A DNA stretch of 64,000 nucleotides from Phylloscopus collybita. Lineage: Eukaryota > Chordata > Aves > Passeriformes > Phylloscopidae. The position numbers and the translations under genes are program-made. The notes beneath the pieces were generated by a model. It made no database searches. It saw nothing but the letters and a program-made list of their open reading frames with translations, and had not been told where the DNA came from. Location of the stretch: contig JAJNNQ010000018.1 in the NCBI GenBank assembly GCA_027886175.1, positions 23,231,001 to 23,295,000 of the forward strand. The letters are read 5' to 3'. Each line of letters starts with the position of its first letter. The stretch's first letter is position 1. Of the stretch, positions 29,140 through 42,180 are shown piece after piece.

Positions 29140-29410
29140 TAATAAATTGTTCTTTGCTGTAAGAGACGCCTGTCGCAGCATTAATACAGGGCCCTAATAC
29201 ACGGGTCAGGGTTAAGTAATTTTCTCCGGCAACTTAAGCGAATAATGAAGCTGGCAGCGGCTAGTGGCGCAGTGGGAGAGATGGCCCGGGCCGCCAGCAC
29301 TTTGTCTTCATTTATTATGCCAGCTCTCATGATTTGGGTACTGGCTGCAGCGACGGGAAGCCTCCGCCGAGGAGATATCGCTTCATTTCGGCAAGGTAAT
29401 GAAAGCTGGG
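29140..29410. promoter_or_regulatory. Candidate conserved non-coding element
   Basis: A sharp-edged, CpG-retaining block: GACGCCTGTCGCAGC, ATTAATACAGGGCCC, CACGGGTCAGGGTTAAG, AACTTAAGCGAATAATG, GCAGCGGCTAGTGGCGC, TTCATTTATTATGCC, CGAGGAGATATCGCTTC. About a dozen CpGs fall here, while the purine-rich flanks have almost none. Confidence 0.5.
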
Positions 29411-32400
29411 ATGGGGGGAGGATAAACCAATTTGCTGGCTGACATGGGAAGGAGTGATTTGCAGACCTGGGTAGGGGAGGGGGGTGACCAAGCAAGAGGA
29501 AGCACAAGGCTAAACCAAGGGGGCTGCTCAAGGCCCTTCCTTAGATAATGGCACCATGTGTTTGTGGGGAGGGCAATGGAGCAGGACCAAACAGGAGGGG
29601 ATAGTGGATCTGGAATGCAGCAGAAGTCAGGACCTGAGGGTGGGGGGATAAGGGACGAGCTACCAGGAGGAACAGTGGGTGCAGAAGAGACTGATGGAGG
29701 AGGAAGGAGCAGGCACAGGTCCAAGGGCTGATGGTGAAGTAATGTAGAAGTTCATGTAATGGTGGGATGATGGAAGACAAACAGAAAGCAGACATACGGG
29801 GGGAGGCAAGAACAAGAAGCAGGGTGAAAGGGAGAGCAAAGAATGTTGTCCTCTCACTGTGGGGAAGGGAAATGCTCACAAGCAACTCGTCTAAGGCATA
29901 GATACTCAGGAAGTGCAGTACTGGAGCTCACTGAAGTCTCTCACCACTAAGCCCATCAGTCTTCTCATAAGGAAAAAGCTCCAAAGCCTAAGGCAACCCT
30001 GCAGCCACATTTGTCCAAGAAGAAAGAAAATTGCTCTCTTGCACTCCATCCCCACCACATGGACATAGGAAATCCATCTCCAAGTGTACTTCCTCAGAGC
30101 AGATTAGCAACAATTTTGTGACTTAATTTCCAAAATGTGTCACTCTGACCAACCTGGGCATACTGTTTGCATGCTCACAGTTCCCTCTGATTGCCCTGCA
30201 TTGCCATCCTCACTTCTCAACCTGAGAGGATATATGCCTAGCAGCTAGGATGGCATCTTAGTCCCTGCTTTAAAATACATGGAGCATTCAGAGAACATCC
30301 CTAAGTCCTCCAACCTCCACGCTCCCCACTCCCAAAACATTGAAGGGAAAGGAGGCATTAGAGCTCTGGCAGAGTGAAATCTGGAACTCTTACACTTTCC
30401 TTCCCTCCCCCTCTTCTCGATGTGGGTTAAGGATTTCCAAAAAGGACCAAGTGTTGAAGGCTTAACACTGCAGTCTCTGGAGAAGCAGGCCAATTTCACA
30501 CTAATCTTCCCCATGAAGGGAGAGAGCATAGGAAGCAAGAATTACATCAAAGAGAAGTTAATGCTGAGAAGCAGACGACAAAAAGGAGCTGCTTTCAGTT
30601 TCAAATGAATACACACAGCTGGATTAAGAGATCAGGCAGCTCAAAGCCTGTATCACAAGCTTTGGTACCCAGGATTTAGCCAGCAGGGAAGAGTTCTGAT
30701 CTGGGCACTCTTTTGAAAGGAGAGGAGAGTCTTTATGGAGCACTGCAGGTATTTGAGAAGAGCTGGGAAGAAGACAGGAAGGCTGATCTCTTGTTCTGGC
30801 CTCCGTTGACCTCTTCTAATATACAGTATGTCAGACTCAGGTAATGAGGTTTGCACAGCCTATGTAGCTCCTGAAGTATTTTGGTTAGTGAACAGTTACC
30901 CCATCATCTCCCCCTGTTCTGCAAAGCCCTCCTTCTCTCTTTGGTCTGGGGCATTGCAGGTTTGCATGGGGAATAGTCCTCCAGGTGCTGAAATGCAGGC
31001 AGTCCCTTCCTGCATTAGCAAGAGGTGTGTTCAGCTTCAAATTCAACTCACAAAAGCAGCTGAGCTCCCTGCAATATAAAACACACCCTCCAGAGGACAG
31101 GAAAGCAGAGGGTGATTGCAGTAATGTGTCTGTTGTCCCATTTTAAGTGGTGCCAAAGTGAGTCCCAGAGCGCTCCCCCCGCGGGAGCCTGACAGGTGTA
31201 AATCCTGCGATGAATGAAGGCACCGAGCCCTATAAAGCTGGTGTCTCTCCACGCATCTCCGCTCTGATTGACTTGTCGGCTCTCTGAGGCTGACTCTATC
31301 AGCTCCTTGCTGCCTCCAATTCCAGGCGTGATTTAGTTTGGAGATGAGAGGTGACAGTTAACATTGGTACTCGTCAGTGTAGATCAGACACAGTCACGCT
31401 GTCTTCTCCTGACTCACTTCCTCACCTCCTCCCCCATGCTGCCCACCCCTCTGGTGTCTCCCACTCCTATCTGTTGCTCTCATTCTCCCTGCCTATCATC
31501 ATCCAATCCCTCTGTTAACCACCAGATCCTTTTGCCTCCTATCACTATTGCCAGAGCTCATCATCAATAAATTTTCCCTTTCACTTGTCTTTTCTCCTCC
31601 AGAATAAGAGACTCCTAATGCCTTCTTCAAGGAAACATCTTTTGTGCAAAGACTGGGAACAGCTGTTTTGGCATGTCCTTTCCAGTCCCCTGTAAACCTG
31701 CGTGAGCAATATCCAGCAAATACTCTATTTGCCAAATTTAGCCCATTTCCCCACTGACAGCTTGTTCGTTGCAGCTGAATTCTCTCAAGTGTATTCACTG
31801 TTTGAAATTCACCAAATATTTCTGAGGAATGAACCTGGGTTTGAAGACTAAAGAAAAAAGGGATTTTACACTTAGCATGCAAGATTACAATCTTGATTGG
31901 TGTGGAAGAGGTCTTTCTAGTCCATATGCTGTAATAACCCAGATCAGCCCTACAACCCAGGTTTCCAACACAAATACTCAGATTTCACATCTGCAACTCC
32001 TCCTTGATTCAAATTTTTCAGTTCATCAAATATTTCCTTTCAATGTCACTATGTAGGACTCCTTTAGAAAAGGAACACGAAGAATCATACTTTTATTAGA
32101 GTTAAGAGTTGCTGAAGGTCTGGGATGTATTCACACAGTTTTTTTTTTAAATCCGAGTAACTTTCTACTCCTTCACTTTTGTGTCATATCACACTCAGTT
32201 TGAGTCCCTGCTACTTTAAGAGGTAAGATTTCTTTAAGCCACACTAAAAAAGGCATCTGTTCAGTATCACCAAATAGGAGGTGACTCAGTGGACACCATA
32301 TTGATTAGGTTCATACTTTTCAGTTCCTAGTTCCCACCCTTCAAATTTTCAATATCTTCTGAGTTGATTTCCAGTAAAATATATTTTCCTCTAATCTTTG

Positions 32401-34929
32401 TGCTCTCCTTAGTGTTTCTAAAGTCTGTGTTGGACTTCTTGGCCCTTCTTTGTTCCTCACTCTTCACTGAAGTTCAAATGGAAAAGCAGACAATGCAAAA
32501 GGCCACAGGGAAGTTAAGAAATAATGGTCAGAGATCTAGAAAACATGGCCTGCAGGGAAAAGGCTGTAACCAGGTTTGTTTAGTCTAGAGAAAAAGAAGA
32601 GTGCAGGAGACATGAGGGCAATCTTCAAATCCATAGCAGGCTGCTTTGAAGAGGCAGCATCTTAGAAAGGTAGGAAAAATTGTAGCCTTAAATTGCATCA
32701 AGGGAGGTTCAGAAAGCTCAAAGATCTTTTTAGTTGTATATGTAGTAAAGTCTAGAAATAATTTGTTTAGAAAGTGTATCATTTCTCTTAAAGACCAAGG
32801 TAGGGAGGAATTTGGAAAGAATCATGTAAGAATGTTTTGGCTGGATTAGATGAATTTTTAGCATTCCTTCCTTCTGTATTTTCTCTGAATCTGTAAATAC
32901 ATTGACAACATTCTGCTAATGTGACAGAGACTACCCATAACCATAGTCCCTTCCAGAAATAAACACCTATCTGAAAACCTGCAGTGGAGCCACACTAGCA
33001 CATGAATGATGATAATAATATGAAGCATTAACTAAGTCCTGTCTATGCCTCCCAGCATGGCTATGATGAAACAAAGCAGAGAGAAGAGACACTATACACA
33101 TACAATGATACTGCTGGGAATATAAGGGAATGTGTCCGAAAGAATGTAGGAAATGTTAATTTCTCTGCATGAAAGGCAAAGATGCCTGGCAATTTGGAGC
33201 CTGAAGATTACCTACTGCAAATATTGCTGAAGTTTCTTTCTAAGTTTAGGTAATTTAATGATAAATTAAGTTCTGAGCTTCAATGAGGTGTGACAGTAAT
33301 TCTGTCCAGAGCTGGCGAGAAAGACAATGTTTAGAATATAGTTATCTTTTAATTCAGACTGCATGAATAATATTTACCCTAGCTTACTCCGTAATATTTT
33401 TCTTCTAAACATAAATTATTTCTGGCCAATGGAATTTCACAAAAAAAGTTCCATCTCTGCCTCTGAGAGACAACTAGAGCAGCGCTGATGTACATATTCA
33501 CCCCTGAGTAAGAAGAGATGCCATTCCCTGTACTGTCAAAAACAGTAATCAAAGGCTCAAAAAGGCACCAGGTATAGCTGTCCATACCACCATCACCCAA
33601 CTACAAAAGTTTAGGGGAACATCTTAGTGATGGGCCACATCTGCCTGTCTCATGAGTCTTGCTGTGACTCACAGATGACAGTTTCTGTTAGAGGATGGCT
33701 ATGGGCCCAGATGAACCACACCTGCCTGTCCTACAGGCCATTCCTACATCTCACAGTTCTGAGGGCATGACAGCAGTGTAAGTTCTTCACCACCTTCCTA
33801 GGCACAGTCCAAGAGCCTAATGCTAATCTTCAGGCTTACAATGAGAGATACCCATACTACTCTGTGGCCCACCAAGACAGTTTGAGCCATTGAAACCATG
33901 GGAACTGGAAGTGGTCTCATGGATACTCTTGGAGGCGGAGAGTATCTAAGTCCTAGCTAAGGAAACACCTTGATGAAGTGGTTCCCAGTTACAAGACCAA
34001 ACTAGAAATTCAAGTTTAAGCAATGGAACCTTCAAAGGCACAAACAGAATCCATAGCAAAATTTTAATACCCTGGAATTACCTAAGTCAGACTAGAGACA
34101 GAAATAGTGAAATCTCTTCTCACTTCTTGCCTCAAAGCTCAGCAGTGCTAGAGTCTAACCATACTCAGAACTATGCTCACTGCTAAGACAATTCTCAACA
34201 TCACCTTAGGCTCTCCAGCCCATATCTGCCAGCCAGCATTCTTAATCTTCCCATTGTCAAAATCTAAATTATTTCTCTAATTTATACGGCTTTATGATAG
34301 TTTTTCTCCTGTTCCGTCTAAACTCCTCTTTTCCAGGACAGAGCTATTTACCTTTTAGTCTGTCTTCAACTACTTTTTCCTCATTATTTGCTCTGCTGAA
34401 GACCCCATCTCTACCTTGGGGTTCCGATTGGACATGCAAAGATATAGACTGCATAGTGTATCTGGGAGACTATTTACCCAGAAAGCCTCATTTTGTCCAT
34501 AAAAGACTCCAGACGGGGGAGTTGGAAGGAAATGAGCGGTGCCAGCATAAGGCACTGGGTTACTGAGGCTGCCAGCTTCTCCATCAAATCATACCCAGAA
34601 GAACACACATACATCTGATTTTTGAATGTCTAAAGGCACTCTTGTCTATAGTGTGTTGTCAGGGTTGGGATGCAGCACTGGAGGGAACTGAAAACATTTT
34701 TAAGTGGCCAAAAGCCTCTCCAAACAGAGGGCTGCTTTCTCATCCCAGCAGCTTTCCAAATGTGCTGTCTTTCTGTAGGGCACAAGTTTTCAGTTTGGGG
34801 AACAGCCAAGGCTTTACTCTTTCTGGTTTCTCTCATTCCAAAAACCCCCTGCCTCCCATAATCCTACTGTCCACTCTTGCCTTGTGTCCATCCACTCCCC
34901 CTCCCTTCTCCAGCATCACCCTCCCCACC
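29411..34929. other. Intergenic, no gene seen
   Basis: Purine-rich on the plus strand at 29.41-29.86 kb, then the candidate element at 31.1-31.4 kb. Sequence at about 33,000-33,370 is A/T-rich with several TAAT words. From 33.6 to 34.1 kb there is weak internal similarity (two ACATCTGCCTGTC / ACACCTGCCTGTC stretches about 90 bp apart), possibly an old repeat. Confidence 0.55.
31085..31365. promoter_or_regulatory. Candidate conserved non-coding element
   Basis: Contains GAGCGCTCCCCCCGCGGG, a T-box-like GACAGGTGTAAATC, CCCTATAAAGCTGG and GCTCTGATTGACTTG, followed by CAGGCGTGATTTAG. CpGs are retained. A TATA-like word next to GC-rich sequence also allows a weak promoter, but no exon follows that I can recognise. 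Confidence 0.42.
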
Positions 34930-35385
34930 TCCAGCCCGGGTGACGATCCATGAAAGCCCCCAGCAGTATGTCACAGGAGTGATAATTACATCCCCCCGCT
35001 CGCATCATACCGCCTGCTGCTGACCTCTCACCCCTCCTCTCTTTTAATCACCCCCTGGCATCAGTCACTGTGACAGGGCAGCAGCACTGGACACGTGACC
35101 TGTCAGCCCAGGGACATGACTTATAGGGCCCGGCTGGTGGACAAAGGGAAGGGAGATAGGCAGCATAAATCTCCAGTACGAATAAAAGAGAGTGATGGGG
35201 CATTCTGCCGGGGCCTGCGTTAGCAGATTCTCGGCCTCTTGTTATTCAGCCCAGAGTTATGGTGATGAGGAAGTGGCCGAGAGTGACACGCGCTGGTCCC
35301 AATCAACCTTGCGAAACCTGCTGAGACCTAGAGAAGCCTTAATGTCACACATGGCTGGAGAGCCTCAACGAGGTGGGTGAGGGCC
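34930..35385. promoter_or_regulatory. Candidate enhancer, long and CpG-retaining
   Basis: About 450 bp with around 15 CpGs. It contains GGAGTGATAATTACATCC (homeodomain), CTTTTAATCACC, a perfect E-box CACGTGACCT overlapping a nuclear-receptor half-site, CAGTACGAATAAAAG, GACACGCGCTGG and CAATCAACC. It is the richest such block in the interval. Confidence 0.5.
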
Positions 35386-37104
35386 AGGGGAGAAGCCAGA
35401 GCTATCCCCAGCCACCAGAGGCATCTGACCAGGAAAAGCTTCTGCAGTCAGCAAGGCACTAAGTCACATAGAACAAGGATCCTTCTTCATCTCTACTGAG
35501 CATGTTGCAGCAGGAGTTGCACATCAGAACACACACCATTGGCTCAGGATGCAGGCTTCTCCCTAACTGGCACATTCCTCCAAGCCTCTCACCAGCCCTC
35601 TGCTCACCTGCAGACTGCCCTGCCATATATTTCTTTTCCATCTACTCCCTCACACTCACCTGTTGCTTGGTAGGATGAAATCACTGGTACATCAGTCAGC
35701 TGCTTCTGTTATGAAGTTACAGGACATCGGGAGTTTCCACCAAGGATTGGTCCACCACCACTCCTCTGCTGGGACAGAACTGTTCCTCTTGGGGCTGTAG
35801 AGACCTTTAACTTTTATACAGAGCACAGGAGGGAGTATGTTTTTTCCATTAACACCTGCTGTGACAGGTGCTGCAGCAGACAAAGGGCACCAAAGATCCA
35901 TCTGGATCATCAGCTCCATCCTATGACAGTCACTGCCCAGGTCATCTTGTTCACCTCATCCATGTACTCCTCAGGAGGGAAAGCGGCAAGGGAGAGCTGA
36001 TGTCCCCAGTAGTACTGGAACTCCTCTAGTACTTAATCTTCAGAGAAGAGAAGTCAGGAATTTTAACCCAGAAGGAGCAAAAATGAGAAGGATGCCCAGA
36101 GAGAAGAACTGGGGGCAGTTCTGAATATACTGGAGAAGAAATTAGGGAGAGGGTAACATGTGGGAGGAAGGCAGAGAAATTTTAAATATATTTTCTTTCT
36201 TTCATTTGGAAACTGAAAGTAGTATCTGAAATTATAGCTGAAAGCCAAAAACTTTGATGACTTTCCTTTGGGCATCATGGAACAGACTAATGAAGTCCCT
36301 TTCCAGCTTTGAGTGCAGCTGTTTCTGAGTGAACATAAGGAAGGTGAATCCCAGTTACCAAGAGGGATTTGGCTCCATAAACGTCTGTATCTGAGAACTA
36401 CCATATCTTAGGTGCTCAAAAATGTGAAAGCATTGAGGGCAGAGTGGGAATGTAGTGTGCAGACCTTTTACACTAGTGCCATGTCTCCTATCCTGCACTG
36501 ACAGTGGCTCCTTTAACTTCAGGTCTCATTTGCATAGTGAAAACATCAACAAAGCCATCTACTAATGTTGGCTTTTCACTCTGTGCATAACCATCACCTC
36601 TTGACCAACTCCTCCTACTCTTTCCTGAGACCTACAAACTTCAGCATTATGTCAGATATCTCATTTATAAGACAACTGCTAAAATGAGAGGTGTGTACAG
36701 ACAGTGATGGGTGAAGGTCTGCTTGTCCCATTCCCTGAGTCAGAGCCTACTTTTGTACACTAAGATGTCCTCTTACATGTCACAGGTGAGGGGCCCCAGA
36801 CAGGGCTGCATAAACCACACAGCTCAGTGCTAATGCCATCACTAAATAAGAGAGTGAAGAAAGGTGCTGAGACTTTTCTCCTGGACCAAGCAGCTGCATC
36901 AGCATCCTACACATATTGTATACCCTCCTGTCCCAGCAAGTACCCAGTGCTGCTGCCCCCTCCTCAGTTTCCCTACCACTACCTGCAGCCTCCCAGTCCC
37001 TGCACACCATGAGGCAGGTAAGCCTCTCTCTCACACAGAACAGACTTTATTTAGGCTGGAACCTGAGGATTAGACTGAACAGGGCCCCACTCTTCCCTCT
37101 CCAT

Positions 37105-37420
37105 CCTCCCTGAGGGCTTTTTTTCCACCGGCAACTTCCTTTTGGGCCGAGGGGAAAGCCCTGAAGCCCTCAGCCTCCTCATCAGCTGGGTCCTACCCTC
37201 TGAGACAGGAGCACATCTCTCCCTACCCTCCTCCCCCGCATCTGCCTTTTAACGATGATGGAAGCTGCTGTCAGTGTGCTGCGACAGTAATAAACACTCT
37301 TCTTAATAACACAGGGTGTCCCTCTTATTAAAATGAATAGACTTCAGTGGTAAAGCCAGGCCGACTGCCTCACAGTCTGGTGTGGACAGCAACCCTCAAG
37401 CAGAGCAGTTTATCTGCTGT
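37105..37420. promoter_or_regulatory. Candidate conserved non-coding element
   Basis: Contains CCACCGGCAACTTCC, TTTTAACGATGATGG, GCTGCGACAGTAATAAAC, CTTAATAACACAGG and CTTATTAAAATGAATAG, with CpGs kept in GGGCCGAGGGG and AGGCCGACTGC. Confidence 0.42.
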
Positions 37421-40400
37421 AATTACTACAGCAGCTTTGGCTCCAGGACATTCCTGGTTACAGCACTGTACTCTACCCCCAGGCAGAGACCTGGGTGCAT
37501 AGAGATGCTACCAACACATGAGCATACAGAAAAATGCAGGCAGATAATTGCCTGTGTGCCTGCAAACATGTACAGTAATCTCTGAGATGCAAGGACACAG
37601 CAGAGTAGTGTTAAATATATCTACAGCCAGGCTTTTACTTCCTAAATCCCGCTGAAACCAGCAGCAGCAGCTGCTGTCATTCTTTCTGCTTCTCTCATAC
37701 ATAACAGGTATATTAATACACCTGTGCATAAACCACACTGCATTGAATGCAGGTAAAGAAAGGCAGGTGCCTGGTCTGTGGGTGACAATCCTCTCTTTCC
37801 CCAGCTCACAATGTATCTGCTCAATTTTTTCAGTTCCCTGGTGGATGAGAGGTCACAGGAAAAATATATTCAGGTTTTACATACCAGTGCACCACATTAA
37901 AAAGAACTGATATGGCACATCCCTTGTGTCCACCATTTCTGGGTCTTGGATCTCAGTTAATGTACTGGTTTCTCCCTCTTTGGGAAGCTGTCCATTTCCC
38001 AAGCAACAAATTCAGATGACCTTTGTATCTCAAGCACTGACTCTCTTTCAACTTTAGCCAAACACCAAGTTTGGGATCCACGGAATGGCGAAGGATACCA
38101 TCTGACATGATGTTTTGCCAGAGGTTCTTTTGGAGGTATGTCTGGATTAGCTATTACACAGTGGCCTCTATGCAAGAATTCTTGCCTGGGAAACCAAAAC
38201 ACATCCCTCCTCTGCAGATCTAGTTTATGTTCTTAGCCTTTACTAAGCTGGCTGATTCTGTATATGTCCTCAACATTGACCTGAGTGAGGCTACACATAT
38301 GCAGAAGAAAAGCTACCCTAGGAACCATTTACCTCCTTTTGAGCTCTCTCAAACAGAGATTATCCAAGGGAAAAAATCTATTAGAAAGACAAATGACAGT
38401 AGCACATCCCAACTTCCACTCTGCTGCCAACTCAGAGCAGTTCTCTGGGCTGCAGAGACCCAGCAAGATCACATCTGGTCCGCTGCATCTCACCTTTCAG
38501 GAACAAAGCACAGAGGAGCAGTGCACAGCTATTGCATCATTTCTCTCCCTCTTCAGTGCATGAAGACAGGTCTCCACATCACTGTCACCATCAGGCCTCA
38601 CACACTTACAGGATTCCAGCATTTAGAACACCTAAGTCCACCTCACCCTGCAGTGCTCCTCACAGAAGAGCCCACAGCAGGACGCAAAGGTAGCATTGGG
38701 CAATTCAGGAAATTTGCCAAAGGGGTAGAATAAAAATAATCAATTCATGTACAGCCAGGAGAAGTAGATGGCACGACCTCACCATGAGGAGCAGGACTCA
38801 GGTATGTTTACCTTTATTATCTATGAGAGACAGGCATTTGTTAGTTCTTCCTAGAAAATATTCCTGGCATGGGATATTACAATCTCACTGGTTTTGCTGG
38901 CATTTAGCACAGCACGGGGGTAAAGAAGCAGATAGTAAAAAATGAAACAATGATGAACAAACCAGTCTATTTCAACCATTGTCTTGCTGGGCTCAGAAAT
39001 CAAATGCATCACAAGAAAGCTGCAGACATGCTGTTTCTTCATGTTTCCCAAGTCACCCATATGCCATGTCGTGAATTGTCCATCTTTCTGCACAGTGGAA
39101 GGTTAGCCATGATATATTGGGGGAAGATCTAATCCAAAAGACTTCCAAAAGGCCAGTAGTATTGTAGAATCAGTATCTCTAGCTACATACAAACAGACTG
39201 CACCACCTGTGTCTACAGCACTTTCACCTTTCTAGGCCATGGCAGGGACTCTCTGCTTCCCACCAGCAGGCCTAGATTTTCAGATCCACATGGCTTGTCT
39301 TGCTGAATCACTGCCACCAAGGGCTACAGGTCATATTGGGGGCTGGCAGCAAGGTTGCTAGTATGGGCTTTCAGAGCTGCAGGCCTGTCAGTGAAGAGGG
39401 CTAAACCAGCAGTAAGCAGCTCAGAGGAGACTGTGGGAGCACTGACAGAGCTCTGAGGAACAGCCTGGCTTTGCAGTCTACCTCATACTGAAAAGCCTTA
39501 CTTAAGCACAAACATTTCATCCATCTCTCACCTCAAAGAATAAAAAGAAAAAAAGGAAAAAAAATAAAGGACAACCTTGCACAATAAGCTGAGCACAAGA
39601 GCTGGGCAGAGCTAGGAAAACCTGCAGCATATCCTTCACCCCTGCTACTAGTGATTTTATTTAGGGGGCACACAACATGCAATGGGGTTGAGGTGGAAGC
39701 CACACAAAGTCTACTTGCACACTCCGAAGGCTGCTTTTGGCATGTCCAATGCCTGCAAGGCCAGGCTAGCTACTGCCTGCTAGGAGTCTGCTTACAGGCT
39801 GGGTAACTCCTGCCCTTGACAAAATCACCCTGTGGAACTGCTGCAGAAGTCCTGATGCTGTGGCACTGCCTGCACCATAGTGATGGCTGCTGAATCTCTC
39901 TCCATATGGAAAACAAAACACAGTACAGAAGCAAACTTTCCTCCTTGTTGAGAAAGCAGTTGAAGCTTCATTCATCACAGTGCTGGGCCCAGGCCCTCAC
40001 ATCAAAGGGAGGTGCTTGTCTGAAGTCACCATGCTGTGGCTCATTGCCTGCCACCAAACAGTTCATGGAAAACAAGCCACAGTGTTCAGACCAAAGGATT
40101 TCTCATAAAAGTGGATACTCTAGCTCCTTGAGAAGGCCTCGTGCTCCAGGTAGCCTGCAAAGCAAAATTTTGTTTGAGGATGTGGTTCACCACTGTTAAA
40201 ATGAAATGAGACATGGGAAAGCAGACAAGAAAATGATCCAAAAATCTTAGCACCAGTCACATGATTTCCCTCCTTCCACTGCCATCAATATTTTGCTGCT
40301 GGTGTTTTTTGCTGGGATGCTGGAGGACTTTGTAGCACCTATTAAGCACACAGGAGTTGCAGAGGCATGGGAACAGAAGGGCAAGCTGAGACACTGCTGA

Positions 40401-41097
40401 CAGCCTGTCCGGAGGGAGAGGAGTGAGGAGAGGATCAGCTTTTCACTAGATCCTAGAAAGCTCAGACCATGGTTCTGGCAAAACACTTCTTGAGCCTGGG
40501 TGGGTTGACCTTTACCTGAGGGTAAGGACTATTGATGCCATCCAGCTGAAGAACCCTGAAAAGCTGAGAAGAGTGCTGGGAGAAGATGAGGGCTTGGGAG
40601 AGCTGACCAGCAAAAGACTGATCCCAGACAGAGACATTCTCCAGAGAAACTGAGCCAAGGAGAACTCAGCCCTATGATTTCCTGGGCTTGCATGCTCTAC
40701 AGGGCTGTGACATGTCAAGAAGCAGATAAAGAAATTATTCTGAGCAAGTGTATTTTTCTCCCACTGGCCTGCAGACAAGCACATACAGATAAAGAGAGAC
40801 CTCTAGTGATGCTGGAGGGACTCTGCCTGTCCTCCCTCTCTGAGCATCCCTCACAGCCAGAAACAAAATGTCATGATTGCTCTGACTAGTGCAGTAATAG
40901 CCTTCCTCCTGAGTAGGAGAAAAACACAGGCTTATCACAATAATATCTGCTCATCCATGGAGGAGGGGGAGGAGCGGTATTCAGATTCAGGTGAATGATT
41001 ATGCCGGACTTGTGGAGCTCAGAAAAACTGACAAAGGCAAGTGGCATGGGCTCAAGTCTTGCCCACACCCTCTCCAGTTGCAGCTATCTAAGAGTTG

Positions 41098-41553
41098 GGT
41101 GCAAAGAGTTGGGAAGTTGCTTCAGCATGGTCCTGGGATGAGGCATATGATTCAGCATGTGGGGAGTGGATTATTGTCAGTGCTGGGAAATTATGTTCAT
41201 CTCAGTGGCAATGTGGAATATGTGCTTGAAATTCACATTCAGGCAGGGTCTTCAGTGGCTGCCAGCTCAGTGTGGACATAGGCAGGAGTATGGAAGAGCA
41301 GGTCCCTGTCTGAGCCCAGCCATACCAGGAGATGTCATATCCTCCCTGCACAACCCTGGCAACTGCAGCATCTTGCACTCAGCTGCAGGAAGAAGGAGTG
41401 ATTTTGGCTCTTGTTGAATTCAGCCTCAAAACCCTAGTGTCCAGATGTGAACAGAAAGGATGATGGAGTGTGCATAAGGGCATGCTCATGATGACCTCCC
41501 CATGCCCAGCAAAGGGAGGAGGCAAGCTGTTCAACTTCCCAACTCTTTGCACC
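41098..41553. repeat. Perfect 22-bp inverted repeat pair, 412 bp apart
   Basis: The 22 bases at 41098-41119 (GGTGCAAAGAGTTGGG then AAGTTG) are the exact reverse complement of 41532-41553. Neither arm extends by even one base, and the spacer has no further internal symmetry that I can see. No target duplication flanks the arms. Confidence 0.85.
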
Positions 41554-41809
41554 AAGGGCTGGACACAGAGCCAAGAAAAATGTTTATTCAGATATACAAC
41601 TAGTGCATAAAACTTCCCAGGTAGGAGAAGGGCTTGAAGGGAAACATGAGGAAAAGAGGCAAATGCAGGGGCAGACTTGGCTATGGCAGAGGCACAGCAA
41701 TTGTGCTATGCAGTGTCACAAGCCAGATGCATAGACCTGTCCTGTTGCTCTCAAACCCATGGTGAGAAAAGTAATCCTGGGCTCCTGCCAGCCAGGAGAG
41801 AAGGTCTCT

Positions 41810-42180
41810 CTTGCCTGCTCCTGCCACCTTCTCTGCAGCTCTGAGCTGCGATTACTCAATTAGCAGCTCCCCTAGTACCTTCCTTGCGCTCAGCAGTCTC
41901 TCCTTCTGCCCAGCCAGCACGTAAATCAAAAAGCAGCAGCTCTTTCCCTGGGCTTTTTCTTGTGCTAGCCCAAGCCTTAGTGACCTCCCGTTGAGAGAGG
42001 GGCAGTCATATTTTGCTGGAATGCTTTATTTTCTGTGCTGCATGAAGAGTAATTGTGGAGGGGAGGGAGAGCGTGAGCAGAAGAAAGCATGTACACTGCC
42101 AGCCAGGCCGATGTCCTTGTCCCACAAGGTCATGGATCCATTTTAGCTCAAAGAATAATAATAATAAAGCCTCATAGAAG
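41810..42180. promoter_or_regulatory. Candidate conserved non-coding element
   Basis: Contains GAGCTGCGATTACTCAATTAG, CAGCACGTAAATCAAAAAG, ATGCTTTATTTTCTG, GAAGAGTAATTGTGG and AATAATAATAATAAAGCC. It is repeat-free except for the short AAT run. Confidence 0.42.

Larger units (their letters stand above)
35386..41809. other. Intergenic, no gene seen
   Basis: Contains the candidate element at 37.1-37.4 kb and the 22-bp inverted repeat pair at 41.1/41.5 kb. Chance reading frames reach 168 codons (38,227-38,733, plus strand) without recognisable homology. Confidence 0.6.

Noticed and set aside
29181..29885. Ser/Leu/Pro-rich minus-strand reading frames
   Set aside because: They are explained by the purine-rich plus strand.
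33620..33760. Two ACAyCTGCCTGTC stretches as a tandem or transposon signature
   Set aside because: The similarity covers under 25 bases and the surroundings do not align.
38227..38733. A 168-codon plus-strand reading frame
   Set aside because: No homology, no signal peptide or domain, no nearby promoter or poly(A) signal.
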